This document shows, piece by piece, positions 43,689 to 55,457 of a stretch of DNA of 64,000 bases. The position numbers and the translations under genes are program-made. The first letter of the stretch is position 1. The number at the start of each line of letters is the position of its first letter. The notes under the pieces were generated by a model that did not search any database, had not been told where the DNA came from, and saw nothing but the letters and a program-made list of their open reading frames with translations. The DNA is from Laburnicola sp. R22_1 (lineage: Eukaryota > Ascomycota > Dothideomycetes > Pleosporales > Didymosphaeriaceae), in NCBI GenBank assembly GCA_014281115.1, contig JACONQ010000016.1, positions 2,108,001 to 2,172,000 on the forward strand, read 5' to 3'.

Positions 43689-43930
43689 GAGAAATTCAGG
43701 AGCAGCGATCCTGTGAATTACCCATTCATCCGCTCTGAAATAGTGCTTGTTGCCGCTATGAATTGCCTCCCTTTCTCTGCTACTACGGTAGATCGTATTA
43801 TAGAAATTCACTGAGAAATTCAAGAGCAGCGATCTTGTGAATTATCACTTGACTAACTTTGGAGCATCGTAAGCGTGTAGCTATAAATTGCCTCCGTTTT
43901 TCTGCTACCTTGCTAGATCTTGCATAAGAA
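43689..43930. repeat. 124-bp tandem duplication upstream of the F-box-like gene
   Basis: GAGAAATTCA(G/A)GAGCAGCGATC starts at 43689 and again at 43813, and both copies reach AT(G/A)AATTGCCTCC...TCTGCTAC. It lies 100 to 350 bp before the first F-box-like frame and may be part of its promoter. Confidence 0.8.
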
Positions 43931-44036
43931 CAACGCGGACTGATACAAGCGAACTATCGACCTTCTCGATATATTATCACTCACTACATTTCCAGCACCC
44001 CCACTGCGTTCCCTAACAGCGCTATACCTAGGTATT

Positions 44037-45199
44037 GTGTACGTAACGTGCGCGAAGTTCTCTAGTTGGATATACTATCACTACAGCCATGGTAGTAAGT
44101 CACCTTTCGCTCATGCAAGCAATTACAGGCTTCTAACAGCTTTAAAGAACCTTCAACATCTTGATATCACCAATCGTGCCAACCAACATGTTTTTGTCGG
44201 TGAGGAGGGGCCCATGGTGGATCCCGATACGAACGGTCGTTCTGCATGCGAGCCGACGAGCTCCGCTGTTGCTCAGAACGACGCACCAGTCACGGTTATA
44301 AACAAATTCTATCTTCAGAAGAACACCAGTATCGCAATCCTAGCGCAGTCACCTGTTGAAATTGGCGCTGGAATGTTCATCTCTGCGGACACTCCCATCA
44401 ATTTCCGGACCACGGAACCCCTTGGCGCCGCATTTTCGAATGGGTGGAATAAGTTGCCAGACGAGCTCAAGGTCCAGATCTTGACTTACCTTGTGGCCCC
44501 GAGTAAGGCTAATATTGTGAGCTGCCGGGACTGGGAGCGTGTTTCGACGCAAATGTTATATCCTTACTTGAGCCTTACTTGAGAATGACGCCTGATATTG
44601 CTGCCAAAGCCAAGGAGATATTCTACGCCACCCGGACCTTTAGACTGGGGTATTTTTGGCGCACGTATTGGTCTGATTCAATATACGAACTACATCCCAG
44701 GGAGAACTACTCATTGTCTGCACAATTCGAAGACCCTTTTTGTGGACTAAGAAGAGCCTTCGCTTCACATTCCATAACCGATAATGCCAGGAACCTTATC
44801 ATTGATACCACCTTCAATTGGATGTCTTTGAACGCTGTTGGACAATGGGCCACCCTGTTCAATAATCTACGTTATGTGAAAGTCTACATCAGTTGGATAA
44901 CACCTGGGGCAGTTGATGATACACCTGAGGCAGTTGATGACCCTCCTATCTTTTCCTCCACGCTCGAGGATTTTAAGGACCATTTTAAAGGACTTCTGCA
45001 TAGCAAGGAGTACATTATGAAGCATGGCGCCTTCGACGGCCGAGGCTGCCTCATACCTACAATGCACAACGAGGTCCAGTTCTATGACTCTGAGGGAGTA
45101 CCCGAGGCCATGAAGAAAGTCGACGAGAGTGTGGCGCAGTGTCTGGGTTTGACTCTAATTTCGGGATCGGAAACGGAGCCTCAAAGCGACTGGGAATGA
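44037..45199 (+). pseudogene. F-box-like protein gene 1, frameshifted by an 11-bp duplication
   Basis: Two adjacent frames together form one protein. The first (44037 or, more likely, the ATG at 44214) contains AFSNGWNKLPDELKVQIL, an F-box-like motif typical of small Pleosporales proteins. It ends with TGA at 44580-44582. The second runs in another frame to a TGA at 45197-45199 and starts with MTPDIAAKAKEIFY, the segment that should follow directly. CCTTACTTGAG is present twice in a row (44562-44572, 44573-44583); this tandem duplication of 11 bp shifts the frame exactly there. The homologous gene at 46 kb reads through the same place with nearly the same spacing. An alternative is a 56-bp intron (44516-44571, GTGAGC...TTGAG) that would also keep the frame, so loss of function is likely but not certain. 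Confidence 0.68.
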
Positions 45200-45887
45200 G
45201 TAGGGGCAAGATATAGTAGGCCCTGCGGCTAGCGGGATGTTACGTGGTCCCAGGCCGGCTATTCGATTTTGGGTACGTGAGTGAGGGATTTTTCTGATAA
45301 CTCTTTGCGTCACAATCATTGTTATTCCATGTATATTTTGCCACTACTACCACGAACTAGGCGCTAGGTTCATAGTACCTTCTATGTTACCACTTTCTGT
45401 TGTTGTAAGGACTCGAGCTAGGTTAGAATCTTGGGAGCCTCCTATATTGGAGCTTAATTAAGATATAGAAAGTGAGCTGGATACACTGTCACAAATCTAT
45501 TATTAATATTCCAGTAATTTATACTAAAAGGTGAATTAAATTTTCTAATTGCTTACTCCCACGATCTAGAGTATATATATGTAAAGTCTCAAATAGTTCC
45601 ACTTAAAGTGGGCAAGACTTTCGCCGATTAACTACAGATAAATAAAATCTGCATAATCATCATATATTCAAGAGTGACACACTACGCTGCCAACCTCAAC
45701 TGTGCAGGTTTTGCCTTTACTCAGCGTGTGCTTTCACCAAGCATGTACTTTCACTCCAGATGACGTAACGCGGAAAAGACCATGCCGAACGAGGCTAGGC
45801 TCTCCAAGGACCCACATACAGATCTCAACCCATTTATAAACACGCCGCCGCACCACCGCGGACTCAGCACCCGCCAACGATTCAACG
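45200..45887. other. intergenic region
   Basis: Moderately AT-rich DNA between the two F-box-like genes. The only frame above 60 codons is a minus-strand one (45734-45937) overlapping the next gene's first exon. Nothing supportable. Confidence 0.5.
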
Positions 45888-46825
45888 ATGTCCGAGGTCA
45901 GCACATCCACGTGCGTCGACGACAAGTATGCAGTCATCCGCTTGCACCACAGTGAGTGATGATTGATAGCCTTGCTAGCTAGTAGCGGGGATGGTTTTAG
46001 CTGACAGAATGTTAGACTTCTACCTCGAGCCTGGAGGTACCGTCACCTACTACGCAGATACTCCGATCACGGCCATAAATGGATGTGAGTGACGATCGAC
46101 ACGCCTTGCTATATACTAGCGTGAATACTTCTGACAGGATCTTAGACGTGGGCCTCGAGCCTAGGCCTACCGTCGCCCATTACGCAAAGTCTCCGATCAA
46201 GGCCCTGTACAAAGTCTCGGCGTCGTCTTCTATCCCCGGGACAATCACACTGACATCATGCGCATCTCATGCAAATGTCATCTGCCCAGATTGGAAGTTA
46301 GAGCCTGCATTCGAGGCTGGATGGTCAAAGTTGCCGGAAGAGCTAAAATTGCGCGTGCTGCAGTTCAGGCTCGCCTCTACCCACAAAAATGTCCGCATCA
46401 GTCATCATTCTGCAAATGGCATGGTCGGGGACTTGATAATAAATTACTGGAAAATGACACCAGGCATGGGAAGGATTGCAACCGAAATCTTCTACAAGAC
46501 GCACACTTTCTGCCTGACGCTGACGACACGACCTTGGACACGGGCAGGATTTTGTCTTCTCGTCCCGCCTCGTTTCGCTAGAGCTTGGATCCATTCTCTC
46601 GAAGTCACCATCGACTTTGACCAGAAACACTTCAAGCTGTTGGAAGACCTCTCCCCCCAAACGCTCGGATTCACTACGCTGCAGCATCTCAATATTATCA
46701 TCACAAATAAAGGCAAGCATCTCAATTCCTTCTGTAGCTGGGAAAAACTGGATATGTCGCAGGAAGCTTGGAAGAATTTCTTGCAAGCAGAGTTGGCAAC
46801 AATCAAGTCAATCAAGTCGGGGTGA
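45888..46825 (+). pseudogene. F-box-like protein gene 2, cut off by the hAT element
   Basis: A relative of gene 1. A first exon may start at ATG 45888 (MSEVSTSTCVDDKY), followed by a 49-bp GT-AG intron (45952-46000) and a segment TDRMLDFYLEPGGTVTYYADTP. A diverged tandem copy follows (RILDVGLEPRPTVAHYAKSP). From about 46079 one frame is open to 46825: AFEAGWSKLPEELKLRVL is the F-box-like motif and MTPGMGRIATEIFY matches gene 1. From 46788 the DNA is the hAT terminal repeat, so the final residues (ELATIKSIKSG) are transposon-derived. I found no splice model joining the upstream duplicated exon to the main frame, so the true start is unresolved. Confidence 0.65.
45952..46213. repeat. tandem duplication of intron plus exon segment, about 130 bp
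   Basis: GTGAGTGA(T/C)GAT(T/C)GA starts both copies (45952 and 46085). Each continues through CCTTGCTA, CTGACAG(A/G)AT, TTAGAC, CTCGAGCCT and CTCCGATCA(C/A)GGCC. Copy 1 retains a usable intron; in copy 2 the corresponding part lies in the open frame. Confidence 0.82.
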
Positions 46826-47590
46826 ATTGATTGATTGATTGACGGATCTGGTGGCTTTTGCTTGACTTGATTGACTTGATAGCAAAAATAAGGCTCAACT
46901 TGTTGACTTGTTTGACTTGATTGATAACTGTACGTATAATTTAGGCGTAGTAAATTAACTACTGTATATCTCGTATATCGTCTCCAGCTCTTCAGGAGAG
47001 ATAGCTTCGTTACATAGACTTTTTGCTACCGTTGTAGGCTTTAAGCCAAGGCGCTTCTAGCTACGTAGGCTTTGTAGAGCAGAGAGAAGATCTGCCTTCA
47101 TACAAAGACGCCTCATCTCTAGCAAATCGCCTAGCTCCAAGAAGGTTCTCTCACAGTTAGTGGCCGCCGCAGGGATGCTAAGGATTATAAGGGCGAAGCG
47201 CGATAAGACAGGGTACTTGTCAGCCTTCCCCAGCTAGTATAGAATCGGGTCGCGCGCAAACAGGGACTCCTCTGGCACAGGTAACTTAATTATCCAGCGC
47301 TCAAACTCATCGCAACAATAGACTAGACGGGCGTCGTCACCTTATAGGGTAGCTCTCATAAAATCAGACCAACTACTAGCTAGCCCAGTACGTGCCTTCT
47401 TCGCAAGAGGCTCTAAAGTACTAATAGGAGAGGCGGCCTCTTTAAACTCTGCCCACAAGCGTTGAAAGCCAACATGGCAATTATCTAGCCAGCCTTTGTC
47501 TGTGTAAGGTCCTGCATAAGCCTCCTCACTATAATCAAGAGGCACAGCCCACACTTTATCCATATAACTTTTCGTGCGTGGGTAGATATG

Positions 47591-47742
47591 TGTAAGGGAT
47601 AAGTAGGGTAGCAATTAGGAATGAGAGACTGAGTTGATTGTAACAAGCTGAACAGAGAAACTGCTTAAGTAGCAGAATCGTGATCAGCAACTAGTCTACA
47701 TCAGGTTAGTGGTATCATGTGATATTGTACTCCACACTAACA
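47591..47742 (-). repeat. 3' LTR of Copia D
   Basis: 152 bp, TGTAAGGGAT...CACTAACA on the plus strand; two differences from 52703-52854. Confidence 0.93.
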
Positions 47743-47839
47743 CACCTCCCACAGCACAAAGGTAGCAGAGTGCTGTAAAGTATAACAAAGCAAAATGAGT
47801 GAACAAAGGGCCTCCAGGGCACCTCCCTAGGAAGAACTC

Positions 47840-50800
47840 TATCAGGTAACAACAGATGTAACAAACTTATCCTCTAAACCAATAACTTGTTAGCGGATAT
47901 TGGTCATTCCCAATTGCTGCAAGAATCGCTCGTGCTTGCTACTATTAGAGAGAGACTTTGTTAATCCATCAGTGGGCATATCAGCAGTTCCCATCCAGGT
48001 AACGTCAATGTTCCCGGCTTCAACTTGCTTGCAGATCCACATCTGATGTACTTTAATATGTCTAAGCTTCGTGTCGAGCTTTTCTTCGTCCTTATTAGCG
48101 ATAGAGACTGTTTGCTAGTTATCACAGTACAACGTAGGTCGAACCTCTGGATTAAACCCAATAGCTTCAAAGGTGTTTATCCACTAGGATAACTCAGTGC
48201 CAGCAGTTGATAGGGCAAATAGTTCGGCCTTAGTAGTTGATTTGGTAACAGATCTTATGATTTTTGCCTTCTAATCAATAACTATACCGTAGAGCTTAAA
48301 CACATAGGCGAATGAGCTTTAAGCAGTATTAGGATTGTTAGCAAACGCGGCATTAGAGGCACTAAAGAACAACAACTCCTCAGCTTCCTTATTGTTAATT
48401 TAACTGATGTAGTTGGCGTTCTTAGAGCGTGCTGTTGTTGTTGCTCTAATTGCCTAGAATCAGAAGTTGTATAAGTATTGCCACACAGACTTAACAGCAG
48501 CAAGGTGCTTTTGGCTTAGATTATTTAGATGGCGGGCAAGTATTAAGTGCGCTTTTGCCACGTCAGGCCAGGTGAAATATAAGATAAAGCCAAGGCATCT
48601 AACTAGGATCTGATATAGGCGGGTGCGCTCCGCGTTAGGTTCATCTGTACTTGGGGGGAGATAAGACTCGCGCAGAGGGACCTTAGGGTGTCGGCTGCCC
48701 TAAAGGAGATTGTGGTCGTGGCAGACTTTTGCAATATAGGAGTCTTGGATCATCCAGACCTTGCCTTTCGCATAGTCTCTAATAATGCGTATCCCTAGGA
48801 ACTAGCGTAGTTCTCCTAAGCTTCGTGTCTCGTATCGTTTTGTGAACTCGCGTTGAAACTGTTAATAATATTATTAATTGCCTTTGTGGAAAAGGACGAC
48901 GATATCATCTACGTAATAGAATAGTATTAGCTTGCTATTAGTAAATAGGCAAGGGATACCCTTAACTTAAGTAAAGCCCATATCAACAAGGGTCTTCTTT
49001 AGGTGTTTGTGCCACAGCGCTAGGGCATCCTTAAGCCCATATAGTGCTTGGCGTAGTCGCATCATATTGCCTAGTCTGTCTTGGAACCCATCTGGAGTCC
49101 AGACGTAACAGAGTCGGGCCAGGTACGCGTTGAGGAAAGCATTCTTGACGTCGTACTGGTAGGCAAGGAGTCCAAAGGCGCACATAATAGCGATAAGGAA
49201 GCGGAGCGTTCGAGCCGCGAGGGTAGCTGCGTAGGTATCATCCCAAGTCGTCTGCAAATCTCCTCTCACGACTAGTCGAGCTTTGTAGCTAGTCAAGTAG
49301 CCATTAGCATCGAACTTGTACGTGAAAACCCACATTAGCGGCAGGGTCTTAGCATCTGGGTGCTCCTTCACATCATCTTTCACCTTCTCAAATACACCTT
49401 TGTAAAGCTGCTCCTTAATCACCTTGTCCACAGCAGCGAACCACTTATCAGCATCAGGGCGGGATTTGACCTCAGCCCAGTTCTTTGGTGGCGGCGGCAG
49501 TTGAACACGGTGAACCTTCAACTCTTCATTTGGGGGCAGTTGCACAATTGCCGTAGCAAACGTTTGCTAGTACAGAGAAGCGTGCGTACTGAAATGGTCC
49601 CTAGGCGTATCGTCTCCTCTACCACCTCCCTAACGACGGGACCCTAGAACGATATTGTCTGCAGCAATATTAGGGTTTGTCCGTCTTGGAGCGTTATTCT
49701 AATGGCGGTTTGGCGCAGTATCTCCAGAAGCAATCTCTCTCTAGCCTTTTGGTTGAGAACAATTATAAGTGCTAGGTACTGGTGTCTCTTAGGGTGTAAG
49801 TAATCCTTCATAGGCCTCCTGTTGAATCTGCTCTTCAGCATCATCTGGCCTAGTAGCCTCTTCTTCTTGATCCTCAACATCATCCTCAACTGTATGTTGA
49901 CGATGTGTTATATCACGATGGATCTGCTCGATAACGGGATCTTCCTCCTCGTCCGATGAATTGATATTAAGGACTCTGACTACGCGTCGTATCTCCTCCG
50001 TCATAGGCTCAAGTTGTAGAGCCGAGTAGCGTTGGTCTCGTACGAAGACAACATCACGTGTTCGAACAACACTGTCAGCTCCAGGAACCCATACACGGAA
50101 GATATTCGTTCCTTTGTATCCAACTAGCCATCCAGTAATCGACCTTGACTCGAGCTTGTCACCTTTGGCCACCTTAGTATTACGGAATAGGGCTTTGGCA
50201 CCAATAACGTCTATGTGTGCAAGAGACGGCTTTACCTTGCGTACATGTTCGTAGGGCGTCTTCTAGTTAAGAACCTCTATTAGCAATTAATTGAGGATGT
50301 AAATAGCTATTAGGCATAACTTATTAGCTAGTTCCTTAGGCAAATTTGCTTTAATCCGCAAAGCTCTTGCCGCAGTGATAATAAGGTTACCAGCCTTCTT
50401 AGGCAGGCCAGTCATCTCTTCTGCACTAACAGCACGTCGCTTAGCTGTGATACCCAGGTCTTGAAAGACCTCCTAGAGATCAGCATAACCCTTTTCGTTG
50501 TCACAGCGAACGTATACAATAATCGCGTTAAACTAGGTCTGTATAAGCGCCAGTATCTGTCAAACTAAGCGCGTTAGAGTCTCCTTCTTCTTATCACAAA
50601 GAGTCTTCCCTAAATAGTATCTGCTATGTTGACACACAGCGTGTAAGAGCCACTTGTCCCTATTATAGCAAGCTTCACCCGTCTTCCTGAGTTGTACAAG
50701 GTTGATGCTAATACGTTTAAAGGGGCGTGTCGCAGGCTTGCGTTAAGGGCGTTAACTAATAATATTTAGAAAGCTTAGAGTTAATGCACTTTTCACATTC

Positions 50801-52640
50801 CCTCTATTGCGGGGCTTAGGGGCCAGTGATAAGCCTGATACCATCCACTGCCTGCTCTAGGTGTTCAACCGCGCGTCGTCCTGCATGAGCTAGCATCTAA
50901 TAAGCTTCTATAGGGGTGACTTGTAGAGGCTTGCGCTCTATACGGCTTGGCTTGGCTAACTTCGACTGAATCGCGAATGTGTACAACTCTAATGCGTTCG
51001 GACGTGTTGCCTTGTTAGAGTCCATAACCTAATAGCCACCCTGCTAATTAAGTGTGCAGAATATGTCTATTGAAGCGCTCCTTAGATAGAGACAGCTACG
51101 TCCCAAGTCGAACTTAATACTAACTAATTGACAGCGTGAGAGTGACACTACTAATGTAAAGAACGTGGGAATAAGTGCTACCTATATTATAGTTACTCAA
51201 CATTCGCTAGTTGGAGTATTAACAAACAGCTTAACATTTCCCTACTTATGTATCTGTAGGGCTTGCGTACCAGCTAGTAGGATATTATCTAGGTGTCCAT
51301 CTCGGATCTTCTCCTAAGTCTTTGGCCGATGGTTTGTGACATGTAGATTGGAGCCAGGATCTAGTATCTACTTGTTAATTAATAGCGGTAGAGGCTGTTA
51401 AACAGTAGCTGTACTAAGTGGAGTAACAACCTAAGCTGCGTTCTGGCTGCCTTACTAGTGCATAACTGCTCCTGTTAAGTTTTAAGCATTCGATAGAGGG
51501 TGACTAGTGTCTATTAAGAAATTATTCTTGTTGGCAGCAGCTGCCTTTTTACTAGCTTTCTTCTTAGCTCTAAACAGAGCTGCGCTTAAAGGGTTGCCTT
51601 TGCCTAGTTTCCTAACTCTGTCAAACTCAGCTAAGAAACTAGGTCGGGCCTCTATCCAGCGGGTTGGAGAGAAGGCACCACATAGAAGCACTACTTAAAC
51701 AAGTGCTGTTCCCTGCAGATACACGTAACTGTACGTTTCTAGGTGTTGCTATTAGTGTTTAGACTAGGGCGTCCTAAAACGGCGTATATTCCAAGTGCTA
51801 ACGCTACAGGGTTCAAGGTGCGTCAGAACTGTTAATAGTTCTCCACTAGTGCAACAGGATCCATATATGGGGTTCCATTTATCTTAGCTTGCGTGATCTC
51901 CTGAATTTCGTGTGTGACAAAGGACTCATCAATTCCCCTAATTGCTTAAAGAAAGTCCTGCTGTGCTTAATAGTCCTAGACTTTAGGTAGTTTCAGTTTA
52001 ATTATGTCGCGAAGGATAATGATGTAGCTCTCATACCAAGCATCCATCTTCTGTCGTTGTGGAACCTTCTTGATCTTGTCGTACTGCTCGAGCAACTCAT
52101 ACTTGCGTTCTGCTACTAACATACAGAATATCTTCTTAAGTTGCATAAGTTGTTTGTAGGGAGTTTTAGCATCCTTAATAACTAGGATATGCCTGCTGGC
52201 GATCGTCCTTGCAATCTCCCATACCAGGTTGTTAAGAGCGTTCTCCTTCTTCTACTAGACTGCCAGCTTTGTTGCGTAGAACCTATGCCAGAAGGTGTAG
52301 TCCTCTTGTTCAGATTTCGTAAGTTCGTCTAGTTTAATATCATTGTCGCCCTAGATAATACTTAAAGCTTCGTTAGGTGTGTTGTCCTTTTTAAATAAGC
52401 GTAGTAGTCGCTCCTTAGGTTTCTTATTGTAGATTTTCTTGACAGTATCTACTATCAAATCTAGGTTACAATAGTCCCAGATCTTGTATGCCTTAGCGGT
52501 CCTCTTTCGCAGAAAGATCTACTTTAACTAATCGCTCGGCTTATTAAGGATAATTGTCTCCTTAACAATCAGCTCGTCCTCTTTGTTGCTTATTGTGGCA
52601 AACTAGAGCTTATTGAGTTAATCTCCATCGTGGAAAGCGC
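47840..52640 (-). pseudogene. Copia D gag-pol polyprotein, broken
   Basis: The reading order on the minus strand is gag (near 52640 to 51300), integrase and a C-terminal part with SITGWLVGYKGTNIFRVW (about 50125), an acidic linker (SSDEEEDPVIEQI), reverse transcriptase (ARLVVRGDLQTTWDDTYAAT, YDVKNAFLNAYLA, QALYGLKDALALWHKHLKK in 48967-49545), an intact catalytic YYVDD box (about 48915) and RNase H (STTKAELFALS, about 48220; TKLRHIKVHQMW). TAG/TAA stops occur throughout, but fewer than in Copia B or C. Boundaries are approximate. Confidence 0.85.
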
Positions 52641-52691
52641 GTGTGTAGTAAGTAGGTAGAGTGTGAACTGCAGTCGAATTAAGCGTAGGCC

Positions 52692-52702
52692 AGGCTCATA
52701 AC
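52692..52702 (-). other. primer-binding site of Copia D, half tRNA-iMet type
   Basis: Plus-strand AGGCTCATAAC directly abuts the 5' LTR at 52703. It equals the initiator-tRNA-Met anticodon stem and loop (anticodon CAT). Half-tRNA-iMet priming is known for Drosophila copia and yeast Ty5. Confidence 0.75.
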
Positions 52703-52854
52703 TGTAAGGGATAAGTAGGGTAGCAATTAGGAATGAGAGACTGAGTTGATTGTAACAAGCTGAACAGAGAAACTGCTTAAGTAGCAGAATCGTGATCAGC
52801 AACTAGTCTACATCAGGTTGGTGGTATCATGTGATATCGTACTCCACACTAACA
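52703..52854 (-). repeat. 5' LTR of Copia D
   Basis: 152 bp; partner of 47591-47742. Confidence 0.93.
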
Positions 52855-55457
52855 AGATGGCAGGCAGCGTAGTATACTAGGGTATCCTTTAGCTTGCGCA
52901 TATACTCGAGGATCTTTATATAAGCTATATTACAGGTGGCTTATATATGATCCTCTAGGGCGTTAACGTTAGTAAAGTCGACGTTGTTGTATTGAAACAG
53001 CATCTTGTTAAGGGTGGTGTCAAGCCAATTAAGCGTAGGGAGCACCTCCTAAATGGCTCCTAACGTGCCAGCTACGCCCCTGCCCTCTATATAGGTGGTG
53101 GCCTCTTTAAAGGGCTGTAGGATTTTTTTAGTACTTTGTAATTATTGCCTAATTCTTAGCAAAGAGGCTATCTTCTTTAATAAACCAACGCTTCTTAAGA
53201 TTAGGCAGTTGGGAGCGTTAACAGGTGCCCTGGCAACAATATTTAACAAGCTTATAATTAATATAGTTATTAAGAGGCATGCGGAGCTCGAGCGCGCGCG
53301 CAAAATAGTTGTAATAGGAGTTCCACCTTATTTTTACTAGCTTAACAATCTCTAGCGTTTTAACTTTGCAATCTGCCTCTAATTAAGTGTTGCTAATTAT
53401 TTGGCACTGCTTAAGAAGCTACTAAGCCTGCGGAGTACAAATAGAGGCAATGACGTTAATTAAGACGCCTAGAGGGCCAACCTTACGCCACTTGTTAAGA
53501 AACGCCTTCTCCTTATTAAGATGCTCCTCCGCGTTCTTAAACGCCTTACAATCTTTGCCAAATATAATTTGCTGGGCGGTGAGGTTAATTATATGGTAAG
53601 CGCAGCGTAGCTATTAATAGCGGGCGTTAAAGTTATATTTAATAGCTAGGGCGTTAATTGCGGAGTTGTTGTTAGTAGCGTTATTAAGAACAAAGTAACC
53701 TAAGTTGCAGGCGGAGATCTTAAAGCTCTTAAGTATGGCATTAACAACAGCGGTAATATTAACGCCTGTATGCTGGCCCATTAACAAGGGCAGGCCTAAT
53801 ACGTAATCGCAAGGCTTGCCGTCGCAATTAAGGTGGTGGACGCAGATACCTGTCAACGCCTGCTTGCCGCCTATTAACGTCCAATTGTCAAAGGAGATGT
53901 GTATAGCTAATCGCGCGTCGCGTAGGTAATTGACGACAGCGGGTATGTACGACTCGTACTCCGCGATTATATAAGCTTGTAGGGTGTTGTAGGATCTCTA
54001 TAGCTCTGCCTTAGCCAGCGGGTTAGCCTGCCATAACATAGCTCGAAAAGCGGCGCCCTCAATTACAGAGAGCGCCTAATTATTAGCCACCACCTAATTA
54101 AGCACTAATTATAGGAAACTTATGCGCAAGAAGCTCTCTACAATAAGGTTAGCAACGCCCTGCAGTACGCTAAGGCCTTTATGATGTATGTGGGCGAGCA
54201 GAGAGGATTGCTAGGAGGGAGTTGTAATGCGGGAGGTGACTTTTAGGCCGTTCTTCTTAATGCTGTGGCTAGCTTTACGCTCACCAAGATGGCGCCTAAT
54301 TAATATAGTTAATTAATTAGCGTAATAAAATCTAGCAGGGTGCTTATAATAGTGGCAATAGCGGTAGAGCTAGTACAGGCGTTGTTGCTTGCGGTGCTAG
54401 AGGCGATATCTGTGCCGCCAAACCTAGCTCTTTTGACTGCGCTTTGCACTATAAGCTGGCTTATAATAATTTAGCAGGCGTACCTATTTAATGCCCTTAT
54501 AATTGTCATTGTTGTCCTCTATATTAGTGGCAGATGGGGTGCCCACAGAGCTTTCGGCGTTAAGCTCTGACAGCGCGTTGGTGGCTATATTAGTGGCACC
54601 ATCTTTAGGAGGGGTTTGTGACGCCGTACTTTCAAGCCGCTGGCTAAAAACTTAAGAGAGGTTACTATTTATGCCTTCTAGGAGATCGGGCGACGCCATA
54701 TTAATAGAGGAGGGCGTTGGTAGAGCGAGAGAGGTGGTGGGTAAGTAGGTAAGTTAGATGGGTGGTGGGAGATAAGGAAACTTAGAAATACGGCGCTAAG
54801 CCTAGATAGGCAACTATCTTAGGTAAAGTCCGTTAACTCCGAGTTGCCTTATACTCTAAGGATCTAGTATTCTACAATAAACCCCTAAGATCCTAGGGAT
54901 TCAAGTCTATTAATTAAGTCAATCAAGTTGGCAGGATTTGCTTGATTGACTTGCTAAATTTCGCCTCCCTGATTGACTTGATTGACTTGATACAATCAAG
55001 TCAATCAAGTCAAGTTATCAAGTCGACTTGATTGTTGCCAACTCTGGTCAGCATACATACCAGTAATATAGATATCGTCTCAGCCCGACTCCCATATAGG
55101 TCACCTCCATATAGGGCCCAGCTCCGCTCGCAGGGGAGGTGCTCACCTATAGGTGGGATCTAGCTCGCTGTTTAACGTCCTAATAATTCGCATCTGCAAG
55201 ATGCGAGAACGAATGCACACCCAGTCTGTGAGATATAGTAGGTGGTGCAGCTGGCATATGTCTCACATTTTACCCAACCCTCCCATCCCAAGGTCGCCTT
55301 ACATTATAGCTTCGGCAGCATCATAAAACAGGCATTAAATATTCTTTCATAAGAGGACAAACCTACAGCATCAAACCACAATAAAAGATTTTGATGACCC
55401 AATCAAAGCCGGGTTGACACACTAGCTACTCTTTTTTAAATAGCTCCCCAATTCCCC

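Larger units (their letters stand above)
42626..44036. other. intergenic region with two tandem duplications
   Basis: No supported gene; the 152-codon frame at 42942-43400 overlaps a duplication and lacks domain features. Two diverged tandem duplications are listed separately. Confidence 0.55.
47591..52854 (-). mobile_element. Copia-type LTR retrotransposon, copy D (distinct family)
   Basis: 5.26 kb, minus strand, with 152-bp LTRs (47591-47742 and 52703-52854) differing at only two positions. The LTRs are unrelated to those of A, B and C. The flanks ATATG (47586-47590) and AGATG (52855-52859) are a 5-bp target duplication with one mismatch. It is inserted in the hAT transposase gene. The coding region contains stops. 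Confidence 0.92.
46955..54699 (-). pseudogene. hAT transposase, interrupted by Copia D and stop codons
   Basis: The N-terminal part starts at ATG 54699 (MASPDLLEGINS) and has a BED-finger-like stretch (YCHYYKHPARFYYAN) with several TAG/TAA stops. The catalytic-core region follows (LAIHISFDNWTLIGGKQAL; CVHHLNCDGKPCDYVLGLPL at about 53790-53850). Copia D then interrupts the gene at 52854/47591. Beyond it come SYMDKVWAVPLDYSEEAY and the C-terminal dimerisation region (KYPVLSRFALIILSIPAAAT, CERTFLELGDLLEMRR), ending in TAA at 46955-46957. The dimerisation signature with NCERTF is typical of fungal hAT transposases. Nonsense codons are of the TGG/CAG-to-TAG kind. Confidence 0.88.
46788..55046 (-). 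mobile_element. hAT-type DNA transposon, split by Copia D
   Basis: Perfect 22-bp terminal inverted repeats: CAGAGTTGGCAACAATCAAG at 46788 (the repeat runs to 46809) and its complement ending at 55046. Many copies of GACTTGATT/AATCAAGTC lie just inside both ends (about 46800-46930 and 54910-55035), like subterminal transposase sites. Without Copia D the element is about 2.99 kb and encodes one transposase on the minus strand. The 8 bp outside the ends do not match (CTTGCAAG left, GTCAGCAT right), so the usual hAT target duplication is missing. Confidence 0.85.

Noticed and set aside
46780..46787. 8-bp target duplication for the hAT element
   Set aside because: CTTGCAAG on the left does not match GTCAGCAT on the right in any small shift, so no duplication is claimed.
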